This document shows positions 51,213-62,160 of a DNA stretch of 64,000 nucleotides, in pieces. The DNA lies in NCBI GenBank assembly GCA_905250025.1, contig CAJNOJ010000371.1, positions 1-64,000 of the forward strand, in the 5' to 3' direction. The number at the start of each line of letters is the position of its first letter. Position 1 is the stretch's first letter. Below the pieces are notes generated by a model. It had not been told where the DNA came from and ran no database searches. It was given only the letters and a program-made list of their open reading frames with translations. The DNA is from Adineta ricciae. Its lineage: Eukaryota; Rotifera; Eurotatoria; Adinetida; Adinetidae. A program made the translations under genes and the position numbers.

Positions 51213-52338
51213 AGTAATTTCAAATAAAGATCATATGAAGGATTTATGAAAGAAGCGAAAGTTTTGTGTATATGGTGATTAGTATGTTTGTGAATATAAA
51301 TCAAGACTTCTGTCTGTCAATTGTATGTGAGATGTATTTTTAGTTGATGAAACGATGGCTGAGCTTTCACTGAAAAAAAATCACTACATGAATTACATAA
51401 ACGCATATTCGGTAATTGTATCTCTGTGTTTCAATTAGAGAAGGTACCTAATACATATGTCATAAAGGATAGATATGAAAACGGTGAAGTTTTATACGAA
51501 TTTTGTATCCATGATGGAAAGAATCAACCGATTATCAATGAAAAATGCCTCAAATCAAATAATGTGCTTCAATTGATTCGACATTGGCTTTTCGACAAAG
51601 AGCTATCAAATATATATTGATTTCTAATTAATATAATTGACTGATGGAACTAGACAGAAATAATCAGTATTCTTTCGATTTGTTCATTCTCAACATACTC
51701 ATTTGTTAGATTGAGATATCATATGTGGTCATTCTGAAAATGTAACATATTACTATGGAAGATACAGAGAGCTACTATCGGATAGTCAGTCAACCTTCCA
51801 GATTCTTTGAAAATCTTTTTCTCTTCAATATTTTAAATGGAGATATGAGAAAGGAGTCAATGAAAGTATGCACAGATTACATCATATAGTTATTCATCAA
51901 GGTTTTGTGATTTTTAAAAGTAAAATACACACAACACATCTTTTTTATGATACATATGATTTCATAGATAATGGCAGAATGACAAGTTCTGTTGATGTTT
52001 ACCGCGGAGAAATTTCATTGTTATATGATAATTTATTAATCGATTTTAATTAGGACGTTGAGAAATAGCCGAGAGAATAGTAATTTAAATAACCTCGTGA
52101 ATTTGTATGTTAGCCTAATTCATAAACAAGTGTTTTCATCAAAATATTTTATTCTGATCGAAAATACGTTAGAAGTAAAATTAGCAGAGCAGTGCACAGA
52201 ATCATATCAGGAAAGCAAACAAAAAAATAATTTCAAAACATTTTTACGCAGACAAAGTAGTGAAATATTTCTTCATATTCTTTAGTGTCTATAGAATCAC
52301 CATCAATGTTGTGGTTCCATCATGAAATTCAATGAACG
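51213..52338 (+). other. Gene-poor stretch with unassigned short ORFs
   Basis: Three open stretches on the plus strand (51426-51620, 51868-52053, 52058-52285) could be remnants of one gene. The first has plausible protein character (YVIKDRYENGEVLYEFCIHD) but no family was recognised and no clear splice sites join them. Confidence 0.3.
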
Positions 52339-53586
52339 TCAGTTTTCTGTAAGAGGCATTATTTGATTACGATTATATCTCATCCGGTACTTTCTGATGA
52401 AAAACATAGTAAGTGTAACGAATCGTGGAACTGTTAGCTTTAAAATCGTAATTAAACCGCCAATTAATCCTATGATTGTAGTTATTATGTAAAGCGCGTC
52501 GTTTTTTGTTTCATGTACATAACGACACTCTCTCACTGCACATTCATTAAAGTAATTTTCATACAAGATCGATTCATTCCATTTAACTACCATTAACTTT
52601 TTGACGACATCTTCCATTGTTGACTCTACCATAAACTCACCTAATAAAGATGGATCAAGAGCTGAAACATTCATTGGTGATGATTCATTAAAATAGGATT
52701 GTACTTGAATTATACATGTTTGATTGTAGAAACATCGGAGATCCGATTGTAATACTGCTTCAACTGGATAACAGGCAGCGTTCATGCCAGGTACAGTATA
52801 TAGTATGACTGTACGATCTAAGCCGTTGAAAATCGAATATGGCTCGAAACAGCTACCTGATAGTGAACAACTGCAATTGTCGTATGTGTAGGGATTTGAC
52901 AGAAAATAGTGGTTGCTGAGCGGAACGAATTCATAGTTTGTTAAAGTTGCGGATAATAGAACGTTACCCTGCGTCATTTGTCGAATTGATGACAATGATA
53001 ATAAAAATGTGTTAGTTGTTGTTGAGATGAATTGAGTAATGAGTGATTCAATTTCAAGGTAGAATAGTTCTGAAGGAAGGAGAGATGCGCTCACAAATTG
53101 ACTCGAATAGAATTCGCTCAAACGATTTTCGACTGTTTCGCTGCTTAAATCACAAAAAGTAATGAGAGTTTGAAAAACCGCAATACCGCTGCTAGCTCGA
53201 AAGTCATCTCTAAATAGGGTCATATCGGGACGTGCGTCGGTCAGATAATCGAGCCAACGCGATGTAGTGAAAGCACTACTACAGATCTCGTGAAATGTGT
53301 AAGTGATGTGAAGAAATTTATCATGATTGATGGAGATTTGTTTGCAATCACAAGATAATGATTGAGGATATTCAGAGTACAACTGTAAATATGTTGTGAT
53401 TGTCGGAAAAGTAACTGTGTTTGTCTGTGTAATAGTAATTAATGAGTTGTAGAGAAGAAGAATAGTTAACGAGAGAGTGAGCAGAATAATGAATAATCGT
53501 GTTGAAATGAGCTGATTTCGAAGTTGGTGTTGATCTTGTGTTGGAGGAATCGATGGAAAGAAGTTGTATGTTTTTAAGAAGACCAT
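52339..53586 (-). CDS. Two-span membrane protein, lineage-specific family, paralogue 1
   Basis: Intronless, 415 residues. A short cytosolic N-terminus (SIPPTQDQHQLRNQL) leads to TM1 (LFIILLTLSLTILLLYNSLI). A ~310-residue outer domain follows with YPQSLSCDCKQISI, repeated Cys (CSCSLSGSC, CFYNQTC, CAVRECRY) and many NxS/T sites. TM2 lies near the C-terminus (YIITTIIGLIGGLITILKLT), with a basic tail. The topology resembles ENaC/ASIC-like channels, but no channel signature was found, so function is unassigned. Its tandem paralogue lies 674 bp further on in the same orientation. The NNYNSLIT/SLSCDC pattern appears to be a large bdelloid family (recollection, not checked). Confidence 0.8.
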   Translation of the reverse strand: MVFLKTYNFFPSIPPTQDQHQLRNQLISTRLFIILLTLSLTILLLYNSLITITQTNTVTFPTITTYLQLYSEYPQSLSCDCKQISINHDKFLHITYTFHEICSSAFTTSRWLDYLTDARPDMTLFRDDFRASSGIAVFQTLITFCDLSSETVENRLSEFYSSQFVSASLLPSELFYLEIESLITQFISTTTNTFLLSLSSIRQMTQGNVLLSATLTNYEFVPLSNHYFLSNPYTYDNCSCSLSGSCFEPYSIFNGLDRTVILYTVPGMNAACYPVEAVLQSDLRCFYNQTCIIQVQSYFNESSPMNVSALDPSLLGEFMVESTMEDVVKKLMVVKWNESILYENYFNECAVRECRYVHETKNDALYIITTIIGLIGGLITILKLTVPRFVTLTMFFIRKYRMRYNRNQIMPLTEN

Positions 53587-54260
53587 TATTTCACGTTTTC
53601 TTATTTGTACCCAATTTTCATTGTCGCTTCCTTTAGAAATATATAAAATAAACTTATAAGGATCTACTTTCTATCACGTATAATCATATTCCTAAGCAAA
53701 GTTTCATAAAAAAGCATCATACGGCACCGAGAAAAGTAAATGTGACGAATATTTGATCTTTTGAAGTAGGGTTTATATCAAATAGTTCGTACACATAAGT
53801 GAAATATTATGAAACATGACAGCTGAAGTAGTATAGCGCGGCAATATGATTCTCAGAAAAGCACTCATTATTAACCGTAGATTTATAAAGCGTATACTAT
53901 GATATTCTTTTAAAGAGAAATTTGAAGTTATTTCCCTAATAAAACGATATAGATGTCATACTTTGTCATGGACTCATTTATTGATGGTGTAAGGTAGTAG
54001 CATCATCTAAATTTAGCTTCCAAGAAAAATGCACACAGCACATCATAGATAATGGATTATCGTGTCTCTTCAGTAAAGAACTGAATTATGCAGAAACCTT
54101 TGCTGAATTATATCTATATCAATGATAAAATGTCGAGTCATCTTGAAAAACCATGGGACAAACAGATTGCTCGTCATATATATTCAGTCTACCTTTTCCA
54201 AGTGCTTGAAATAAAATTCAGCGTAATGCAAAAACTCTCATATACCAGTTATATACTACT

Positions 54261-55646
54261 TCAGGAAAATGTAGTCCACAGAAAGTTCTTATTTGCAAAA
54301 ATAGATATCCTCGGTGAGATGGTATCTTTACATTGCGGACTGATCTTAGTAACACGCGGAAATAAAAAAACTGAATATATCCTTATTACCGAAATCTCAC
54401 CTGTTTCTCTGGTCTTCGTTTGCTTTTTTCTGCATACAACATCCACTATACGAGGTATAATTAACTTCAAAACTGTTATTATACCGCCAATGAATCCTAT
54501 GATGGTAGTTATTATATAAATCGCACCGTTTTTTGTTTCATGTACATAGCGACATTCTCTCACTGCACATTCATTAAAGTAATTTTCGTATATGATCGAG
54601 TGATTCCATTTGTTTACCATTAAATTATTGGTGACATCTTCTAATGTTGAATTCACCATAAACTTAACTAGAAGAGATGCATCAAGAGCTGAAACATTCA
54701 TTGGTGCAGCTCCAATAAAGTATGATAGGACTTTATTTATACATGTTTGACTGTAGAAACATCGGAGATCTGACTTCAGTAATGTTTCAATGATATAACA
54801 TCCGGTATATATACCAGGTACAGTATATAGTATGACTGTACGATCTAAACCATTGAAGATTGGGGATATCACTACACATTGAGCAGACATTTTGCAGTTA
54901 CAATTATCATACAATTTTGTAAAAAACCATACAGAATCATAGGTATACGTGTAAGGATAAGCGTTTGTTTGTTCAGCAGAAAGTAAAAGATTGCTCTGCG
55001 TCATTTGTCGAATTGATGACAATGATAATAAAAATGTGTTAGTTGTTGTTGAGATGAATTGAGTAATGAGTGATTCAATTTCAAGGTAGAATAGTTCTGA
55101 AGGAAGGAGAGATGCGCTCACAAATTGACTCGAATAGAATTCTCTCAAACGATTTTCGATTGTTTCACTGCTTAAATCACAAAATATCGGCAACGTCTGA
55201 AAAAAGAATACACTGACAGTTCTGAAGTCATCACTGTATAAATACATGGTTGAAAATGTACGATATAGGTGATCGAACCAATCTTGAGTGATAAATACAC
55301 TATTACAGATCTCGTGAAAGGTGTAAGTGATGTGAAGAAATTTATCATGATTGATGGAGATTTGTTTGCAATCACAAGATAATGATTGAGGATATTCAGA
55401 GTACAACTGTAAATATGTTGTGATTGTCGGAAAAGTAACTGTGTTTGTCTGTGTAATAGTAATTAATGAGTTGTAGAGAAGAAGAATAGTTAACGAGAGA
55501 GTGAGCAGAATAATGAATAATCGTGTTGAAATGAGTTGATTTCGAAGTTGGTGTTGGTCTGGTGTTGGAGGAATCGATGGAAACAGATTTAAGTTCTTAA
55601 TGGCTAACCGGAATCTATCCCATAAGTCAGAAAGCTGAACAGGCAT
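54261..55646 (-). CDS. Two-span membrane protein, paralogue 2
   Basis: Intronless, 461 residues, same order as paralogue 1: N-terminus (PVQLSDLWDRFRLAIKN, different from paralogue 1), TM1 identical, Cys-rich outer domain, TM2 (IYIITTIIGFIGGIITVLKL) and a longer unrelated tail after CRKKQTKTRETGE. About 270 bp around TM1 and about 145 bp in mid-domain are almost identical at DNA level to paralogue 1, while segments between them differ strongly. Both copies are open, so both are probably expressed. Function unknown. Confidence 0.8.
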   Translation of the reverse strand: MPVQLSDLWDRFRLAIKNLNLFPSIPPTPDQHQLRNQLISTRLFIILLTLSLTILLLYNSLITITQTNTVTFPTITTYLQLYSEYPQSLSCDCKQISINHDKFLHITYTFHEICNSVFITQDWFDHLYRTFSTMYLYSDDFRTVSVFFFQTLPIFCDLSSETIENRLREFYSSQFVSASLLPSELFYLEIESLITQFISTTTNTFLLSLSSIRQMTQSNLLLSAEQTNAYPYTYTYDSVWFFTKLYDNCNCKMSAQCVVISPIFNGLDRTVILYTVPGIYTGCYIIETLLKSDLRCFYSQTCINKVLSYFIGAAPMNVSALDASLLVKFMVNSTLEDVTNNLMVNKWNHSIIYENYFNECAVRECRYVHETKNGAIYIITTIIGFIGGIITVLKLIIPRIVDVVCRKKQTKTRETGEISVIRIYSVFLFPRVTKISPQCKDTISPRISIFANKNFLWTTFS

Positions 55647-57092
55647 GTTTCCGACTAAAAGATACGATGCAAACGGATGCGTAGAATTTCATATTCGTTT
55701 TGTCACGCAACAAAAAGATGGATTAAAAGATGTTTCACACTATTGGGATGTTTCTAATTTCTGGACTACTATTAAATTGTAGGGAATTACATGAAGTGTA
55801 CAGGTAAAAAAATGGGGAAATCGGAGAAACTGTAAAGAAAAGAATAGCGTCTATTCAGTCATTAGTTCAGTTTGAGTAGTTTTTCAAATATTTTCACATA
55901 ACTAAAGCTGATGATTGCAAGAAACGATAATCTTTGACTATTGACTTGTAAGATTTTTGCTCACTATATCAGTCGATGTTCGATGAGGAAATAGGATAAA
56001 ATACTTTTCAAAATGAGAGAATTTCAATGATAAACAGTAGATTTGCAAAAGATTAATAGAATTTTAATGGAATGTATGATACGTTTGATGATCTCACTCA
56101 AAATCCGGAATAGTTCCCGCTTTTGTATGAATTTGTTGCAAACTCATACCGACTGCTTTCAATTCTCAGTCAGGCCGTGTCCTGATAATTTATACAATGT
56201 ATAGCATATACTAGACGAATCTTCATCCTTAATATACGACCAAACCAAAAACTAGTATGTTACTTTGCAACAAAATGTATGCGACTTTTGTGTATTGTAG
56301 ATTTGATCTATGGCACGAGCTAATAGAAATCTTAGTGCAGGTATTTAATTTTCTCATGATGACAATATTTAAACAGACAAACAACAGAAAGTAATTTCAA
56401 ATGTTTACATAATATCATCAAAAACGAAACAGTCATTTACATCAAAAATAATTTGATTTGAGAGTATAATAGCAATACTCACTGCGATATTGCGTTGACA
56501 AATAAAGTGTTGAATTTCAAAGTAACAAATTTGTCAGTTAGTAAAAGACAGTATCTTCTACTTTCTATGATAAAGTAATAAAAGAAATAAATTAATAGCA
56601 AAAGAGAAAATCTCGTAATTTTTATCGAGTATAGTAAAAGTTTTTATATTTTCTTTTTCAATTATGCTCTCTAATAGAAAAAAAGCTGAAATAATATTTT
56701 TGATATATGTTGTATAACACACTGAACAAAAATGTCAGATTAACCGAAAAACACTAATTATAAATATGTTAAAAATAGAAGAGTATATATTTAAAGAGTT
56801 ATTACATTTCTATCATAAATATATTGGAAAATGTTTCTGCTAGAGATTGAATTATTTTACCATGTATAAATAATTTTAATTATTGTAAACAACATTCTCA
56901 TGAAGAAAGAAAACTAATTACGTTAATATTTCTTTTCTTTTCTACAAAGATTGTGTACAAACTATTATTACTATAGTTACACACACCGTTTTTCTCCTTT
57001 ATAAATTCACAAAGAAAAGCGATGGATGGCGTGATCATTGAACTTGTACTATTAGTAGAGGCGGAAGCAATCTGACCGAGCTAGTGCCGCTG
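55647..57092. other. 1.45 kb AT-rich gene-free DNA
   Basis: Very AT-rich, only tiny ORFs, no recognised repeat or gene. Confidence 0.5.
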
Positions 57093-57316
57093 ACTAACGA
57101 GGGAGGTACCCGAAGTATCCACTCGCTTTACAACTCATATTTCGACCACGGGTAGATCTCAATGGGACTAGTAGGAAGCCAAAAGGATTTGTGCCCACGG
57201 TTCCCTAGTCAAAAGTTATGACTGCCTCGTCATTGATACGAAATATGTGATCTAGAGCTTATAAATTGTTTCTGGAAATCTTTTGATTTGAACAGTAACT
57301 TTTTCCAACAATAGTA
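57093..57316 (-). repeat. Dispersed repeat R1, copy 3 (inverted)
   Basis: Begins ACTAACGAGGGAGGTACCCG and carries the central blocks of copies 1 and 2 in reverse complement (AGTCATAACTTTTGACTAGG read on the minus strand). It has a short internal insertion near 57260 relative to them. Confidence 0.8.
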
Positions 57317-58018
57317 CCATGTCGTTCAGTGTATATCTGCGCTCCCTTTCGTTTTTGTTGTGTAGTGGTCACAAAATGAATGTAATGAGTAATACGTAGA
57401 TCTCCTAGATTATGTGTATTTCTTCATTCACTCGCAAAAGTAAAATGATAAATACTGTGTCTGTGACAACTATGTTGGCTGATCGTATTGCATGAGTTGC
57501 CTAATTCGACTTATATTATAAATGGACATCCAATAGACTAATATCAATTCGAATATAAATAGACACATATAGCTTTGAAAGTATAGAAATAGTTTTAGTT
57601 ATAGTCAAACCCTCACTCTCAAGTGTCGGGTTGCAAACGTCTCGGCATCCCATAGAAGACCACCGATCGATTGCAACCGCTCGATGTGTTCTACAATGGG
57701 CAGATGGGATCAGTAATACGTCGTGCTTATGATCGTGTGATTCTCGACCAATTGTTATGAGCACACAGGACAATTGTAACGACAAACTGGTTGAGTAGCT
57801 GACCGTTTCTCACGGTATCGATGTTTATTGACTACTCTACATGACCAGAATGTATCTCTTTCACAATAAGACACGCGCTTATATAGAGAAGAGGAAAGAG
57901 AGATATGACCCGGAGATAGTATGATATAGAGGTAAGAGAATAAAGAACAGCAAGAGATGAACGATATCATTATCGTTACAACAATATCATTCGCCTAGTT
58001 TCGCTCACGCATAATCAA

Positions 58019-58246
58019 ATGTCTGCGAAAGTTTTCAACGGTCTAATTAGCTATGCGTCGTTTGCTAGCGGCTATGCCGACAAACATCCCGGGATCTTCA
58101 AAATAGTTCATGAAGTATGCTTTGACACTCACAAGGCCACTTGCCAGGTCACGAACTGTGACCAATCCCCATTTATTCGTTGCAGCTGGTGCGAGAAGAG
58201 ATTATGCTTCATCCATTTTTTTCTAGAATATCATTTTCATCAGTGA
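58019..58246 (+). CDS. Small B-box-like zinc-finger ORF
   Basis: 75 codons from ATG 58019 (MSAKVFNGLISYASF). The second half has a C-x4-C-x7-C-x2-C-x4-C-x2-H-x5-H-x-H spacing (TCQVTNCDQSPFIRCSWC, then CFIHFFLEYHFH), similar to a B-box-type zinc finger. It stops directly after the finger, so it is either a mini protein or the N-terminal remnant of a longer B-box/NHL-type protein. No neighbours support one reading. Confidence 0.4.
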   Translation: MSAKVFNGLISYASFASGYADKHPGIFKIVHEVCFDTHKATCQVTNCDQSPFIRCSWCEKRLCFIHFFLEYHFHQ

Positions 58247-58391
58247 TATCTCATTTAATGTCTATCATTGTATATGACTAGTTAAAACATTCGAGATGAA
58301 GTATATTAGAAAGTTTTCAGAAATCGCGGCTTCGCGTTCAGAAAAAAACTTAGGAGCATGGTGTTTAGTAATCATAGTATAGGCTACAACA

Positions 58392-58600
58392 GTTACTTCA
58401 GAAAAAAGCTATTATTTAAATCAAAAGATTTTCAAGCTCTTGATCACATATTTCGTATCAATGACGAGGCAGTCATAACTTTTGACTAGGGAACCATGGG
58501 CACAAATCCTTTTGGCTTCCTACTAGTCCCATTGAGGTCTACCCGTGATCAAAATATGAGTTGTAAAGCGAGTGGATACTTCGGGTATCTCCCTCGTTAG
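58392..58600 (+). repeat. Dispersed repeat R1, copy 2
   Basis: Starts GTTACTTCAGAAAAAAGC and ends ATCTCCCTCGTTAG, in the same orientation as copy 1. Its right end abuts the target duplication of the foldback element at 58612. Confidence 0.8.
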
Positions 58601-58611
58601 TTCTAAATGCA

Positions 58612-58978
58612 TCGGTGTGAAGCTAGCCCCATTTAGCTAGCACCAGATAACGAAAAATCATAAAAATCTTATGTTCAAATGAATTCCCATCTGTGGAAAT
58701 AGACTCATTCGACGCAGAATTTCATTCTACATCGAATGGTGTCGTTTTTATCGACGGGAAAACGACTGAGAAGATTCTATTTAGACTTTTCCCTTCCAGA
58801 CACAGACGTATAGAAAAATCTGTATAAAATTTTCTCAGTCGTTTTCCCATCGATAAAAACGACACCATTCGATGTTGAATGAAATTCTGCGTCGAATGAG
58901 TCTATTTCCACAGATGGGAATTCATTTGAACATAAGATTTTTATGATTTTTCGCTATCTGGTGCTAGCTTCACACCGA
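58612..58978. mobile_element. 367-bp foldback (long-TIR) element with 11-bp target duplication
   Basis: Ends TCGGTGTGAAGCTAGC and GCTAGCTTCACACCGA are perfect inverses, and the arms stay complementary for about 165 bp around a ~40-70 bp loop. The left arm has an extra ~14 bp (a local GCTAGC duplication) and a few mismatches. Direct repeats TTCTAAATGCA flank it at 58601-58611 and 58979-58989. Non-coding, so non-autonomous; an 11-bp duplication with long TIRs suggests a Mutator-like or foldback class (inference). Confidence 0.9.
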
Positions 58979-59254
58979 TTCTAAATGCAGTACCCGTATG
59001 GAGTATACAATTTATTTTCTTCTAAATTGACGACGGAAGCCGGAAGTAAATTTTGCCAAGTGTTTTCGAGAAGGAAACAGTGTCTTCAATTTATCTCTTT
59101 CATCTAGAGAGCAGTTTTCGAATAGAGCTGTGTATTTCGAGGCAATACTTTTCGCAATAAAATTGAATTCTATTTCGACACTTTAACATGTCAGTCGATT
59201 ACAATAAAATCAGCGCTCACTCAAAGAAAAACATTTCCACCTATTCTTGCAGTA

Positions 59255-59578
59255 GTTGGTACGCATTTCTCAAGAAACTACTTTTTCTTATTTACAGCAG
59301 CCGTGACCAATTCTGGTTCGATTGTATAAATGACAAAAAAATCTTCTCATTTCATATGACTACTCAGTCTGATTTTCAGTTCAGCAGCGATAGTTTCATT
59401 CATCGCCAAATTTTGACTGATAGCCCATGTATTTTTTTATATCACTGAAAATTCTCTCAGCAAATGCGTTCAAGCAGGGTATGAAGAACATATAAGAAAC
59501 AAATGTGTGCGTTTTGATGAACATCGACTTCGACCTTGTAGGTAGAAAAGCCCAGAAGTGACCATACCAAATATTCAT
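59255..59578 (-). pseudogene. hAT-family transposase fragment (C-terminal dimerisation region), decayed
   Basis: On the minus strand the peptide FFIPCLNAFAERIFSDIKK resembles the IP-x-SNA-x-x-ERVFS block of hAT transposases. A one-base frame change further on continues with ETIAAELKIRLSSHMK, then DFFVIYTIEPELV, also in the usual order for the family C-terminus. Stops and the frame change show it is dead. The upstream part of the transposase was not recognised. Confidence 0.45.
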
Positions 59579-60504
59579 TTCTTTTCCGCAGTGATCGATC
59601 GTCGGTTTGCGAAAAAAAGATTACCTTCATCTTTTGATTCTTTTCAGAGAATTATGACGGTTTTCAATCTCTCCAATCAAAAGATACACTAAAGTAAAGA
59701 TTTCATCGAAAACCGCAAATGGGGCACAAAAGCCGTGTCTCATGGGTACAAAACTTTTTGAGTTGCAAACGGTTCAAATGAGGTACAGTTGATAACCCTG
59801 ATACAGCTCGGTGTCTATGTGTATATATGTTCTGGGAAACTGAGGAATATGCGTGGATTTGAGATATTCAATTTCCTGTTCAATAGCACTATATCCTCCA
59901 AGCTTGAAGAATATTGGTTGATGTGATTTAAACGACTTTTACTTTAGTATATTTTATATCACACTATGTTCTAATATGTCGAAACAAAAACTATTGTTAA
60001 TGTGTTTCACAATCGAACTCTGAACCGATTATTTCCGATCAATATTTTTGGCAAAAGAGTTTCATTTAACGCTCTAGCACCTCTATACGAGTTTTTGAAC
60101 ACACAACAGTGTTTGTTGTGCTCAGCTGTGATTTGGTTGCAAATATTTCTGAGCACCGTCACTTTTATTTTTCCCCCGACTTCGCTTTCCCAGCACCATT
60201 CCCACATCCTCACCCTCAATTTTCGTTTTTGATGTGATCTAATGTATTATATGCAAACAATTTTCTCTCTCGGTGCATTTAAAGATTATCTTTTTGTTGA
60301 AGGTCTACGTCCATGATTCCGAAAAATTTTTTCATTACAATGAAATATGAAGTTTATCTACATAGATGCTTTCAAATGAACAATTTTCAATGTTACGATG
60401 AAGAAAAAAAACCGAAGAACACGATATTTTATATCAATGAAGAGGTTCTATCTGGTAAAGTTCATCGGCATTGATAAGGAAAATATTGAAGAAATCTGAA
60501 TTGA

Positions 60505-62160
60505 TCACGAGTGTTTGTCCATCACTCGAACAGCTGGTTGATGAAGAATATTTGCCTAAAAATACAAATCAATCTCAAGTTAACAATTAATGAAAAGCCT
60601 TACTTGGGCTGCTTCATCGAAGATTGGTCCGATTAACTTTTGTCCGTTATTGATCATTTTTTTCTCAATGTAAGTTTCTTCTTGCATTGTATTCAACTGA
60701 AATAATGAACTAAAAAGAATCCATAATAAAGTTTTATTTGTACGGGGAAACTTGAAGAGAACAATAAAGAGATATGAAATGCTAAAATTCCTTACCGCAT
60801 CTGTTCGCCAACATTCTGCAAACTGGACATCGGTCATATTAGTCAACACCGACTGATTGATAAAGTCGACAAAAGCTTTGGACTTCACGGGTATATACTT
60901 GTTGTACGTATCATTGCTAAAGAACATCTCTCGGTTTTTCGATTGGCGAGAGTTCGCGACGCCAATATGGATTCCAGTAAAATTGCCGTACGAATCAAAT
61001 ATGGCGCCTCCGCTAAAACCAGGCAGCGTGCTGCACGTGTGTGTAGCGTAAGTCGACAGATGCGGTAAGTCATGCGAATGAACGATTGATCCAACAGAGA
61101 CTGACTTGTAGTTAGAATTGTGACAAAAATTGAATTGATCAGTGCTTATATTTTTTAAGCCGTGTATGTATTTGTAAGGTTTCACGTCGGAATCTTCAGT
61201 TAATTCACCGTTGTAACAGACCAAATATAGTTTTGAATTTATTACCGAAGTGAGTTTGCAGGACGGCGAATTAAACCCGGGTTTAACGAATTCATGTCGA
61301 TGTGATAAATTTTTAAGTGGTTTGCTCAATTTCAGAATCGCTAAGTCGACCATATCATAATGAACTTCTTCATATATCGAAAGATTATCTTGCAAAAGGC
61401 CACGACGAAGAAGACTCGCTTCGACCCAGGTCGATCATTCCGGCGACTGGATCCATAGAAATCTGAGTTGATTCCGGCCGGGATTGCACAGGAAATATCC
61501 GATCAGTTCCTGACCGTTTCCAGCTCAAAGTTTGCAGGAAACGGCCGGGAAATGACTGGAACCTACGTTTGAACTTCCGGCCGGAATCCGGCGGCAAGGC
61601 AATGGTCGGAAAACGAACCGAACCGACCGCGCCATAATAACCTGGGATTGAGTTCATTTGGATAAATGTATTCGTAGTGTTCTGGAACATGAACAAAATG
61701 TTCTTTGAGATGCCAACAATTTCCCGTAAGATCATGAAAACTTAAAGAAAGAGATTGTAGTATATTAAGCATTGCGTAATACATTTCACCAGCTATAATG
61801 ACTCACATCGAACGAAATTTAAGCATCGCTGCTTCGATATCAGAATGAAATGATTCCAAGGATGGGTCAGCAAATGATCTGAAAAAAAATACAAACAACG
61901 TATGAATATCCACCAAACTCATGAAAATTATGTACTTGTCTATGAATAGGTAATAATGTGTTTCCTCGATACTTTTCAACAACTGCATTTTATATGTAAT
62001 AAAAACATTGTTACTATTGACCTAGACAACGAAAGAACCAACGTTGTTCTTTAAAGTTGAAACCAATCGAATTAATCATTACTTTCTTCAGATTATATTC
62101 ATAAATTTCGTCGTGATCGCAGAAAACTTCACTGGTATCAACTATTTTGTTGTATTCCAT
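60505..62160 (-). pseudogene. Trypsin-like serine protease gene disrupted by a MITE
   Basis: Clear 3' exons on the minus strand: one ending at 60796, then 60696-60604 and 60555-60505 (stop). The protease part shows the catalytic Asp in DMVDLAILKL and Ser in LPGFSGGAIFDSYGNFTGIH, plus VKSKAFVDFINQ near the end; GFSGG replaces the usual GDSGG. Upstream coding pieces (61988-about 61921, about 61868-61803, 61735-61647) read LLKSIEETHYYLFIDK, SFADPSLESFHSD and HDLTGNCWHLKEHF. A further candidate exon with ATG at 62160 does not join in phase. A catalytic His was not convincingly located. The element at 61425-61646 splits the coding sequence between NELN and EASLLRRGLLQDNL and brings an in-frame stop, so the gene is probably inactive. 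Confidence 0.6.
61425..61646 (-). mobile_element. MITE-like element, copy B, inside the protease gene
   Basis: 222 bp, reverse orientation relative to copy A at 2919-3165, with 7-bp terminal inverted repeats (CCCAGGT/ACCTGGG). Shares GTTCAAACGTAGGTTYCAGT and CGGCCGTTTCCTGC with copy A but lacks about 40 bp of its interior. No obvious target duplication. Confidence 0.7.

Noticed and set aside
54088-54519. Plus-strand 143-codon ORF opposite the two-span gene
   Set aside because: It mostly mirrors the 3' part and flank of the minus-strand gene and has no recognisable protein pattern.
52339-55646. ENaC/ASIC (degenerin) ion channel identity for the two-span paralogues
   Set aside because: Only topology and Cys richness agree. 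No degenerin signature (such as a post-TM1 FPA motif or a pre-TM2 GxS filter) can be read, so no channel function is claimed.
57516-57970. Minus-strand ORFs near 57.6 kb as a gene
   Set aside because: Some segments look protein-like, but no domain, start context or splice signals support a gene, and the area is repeat-rich.
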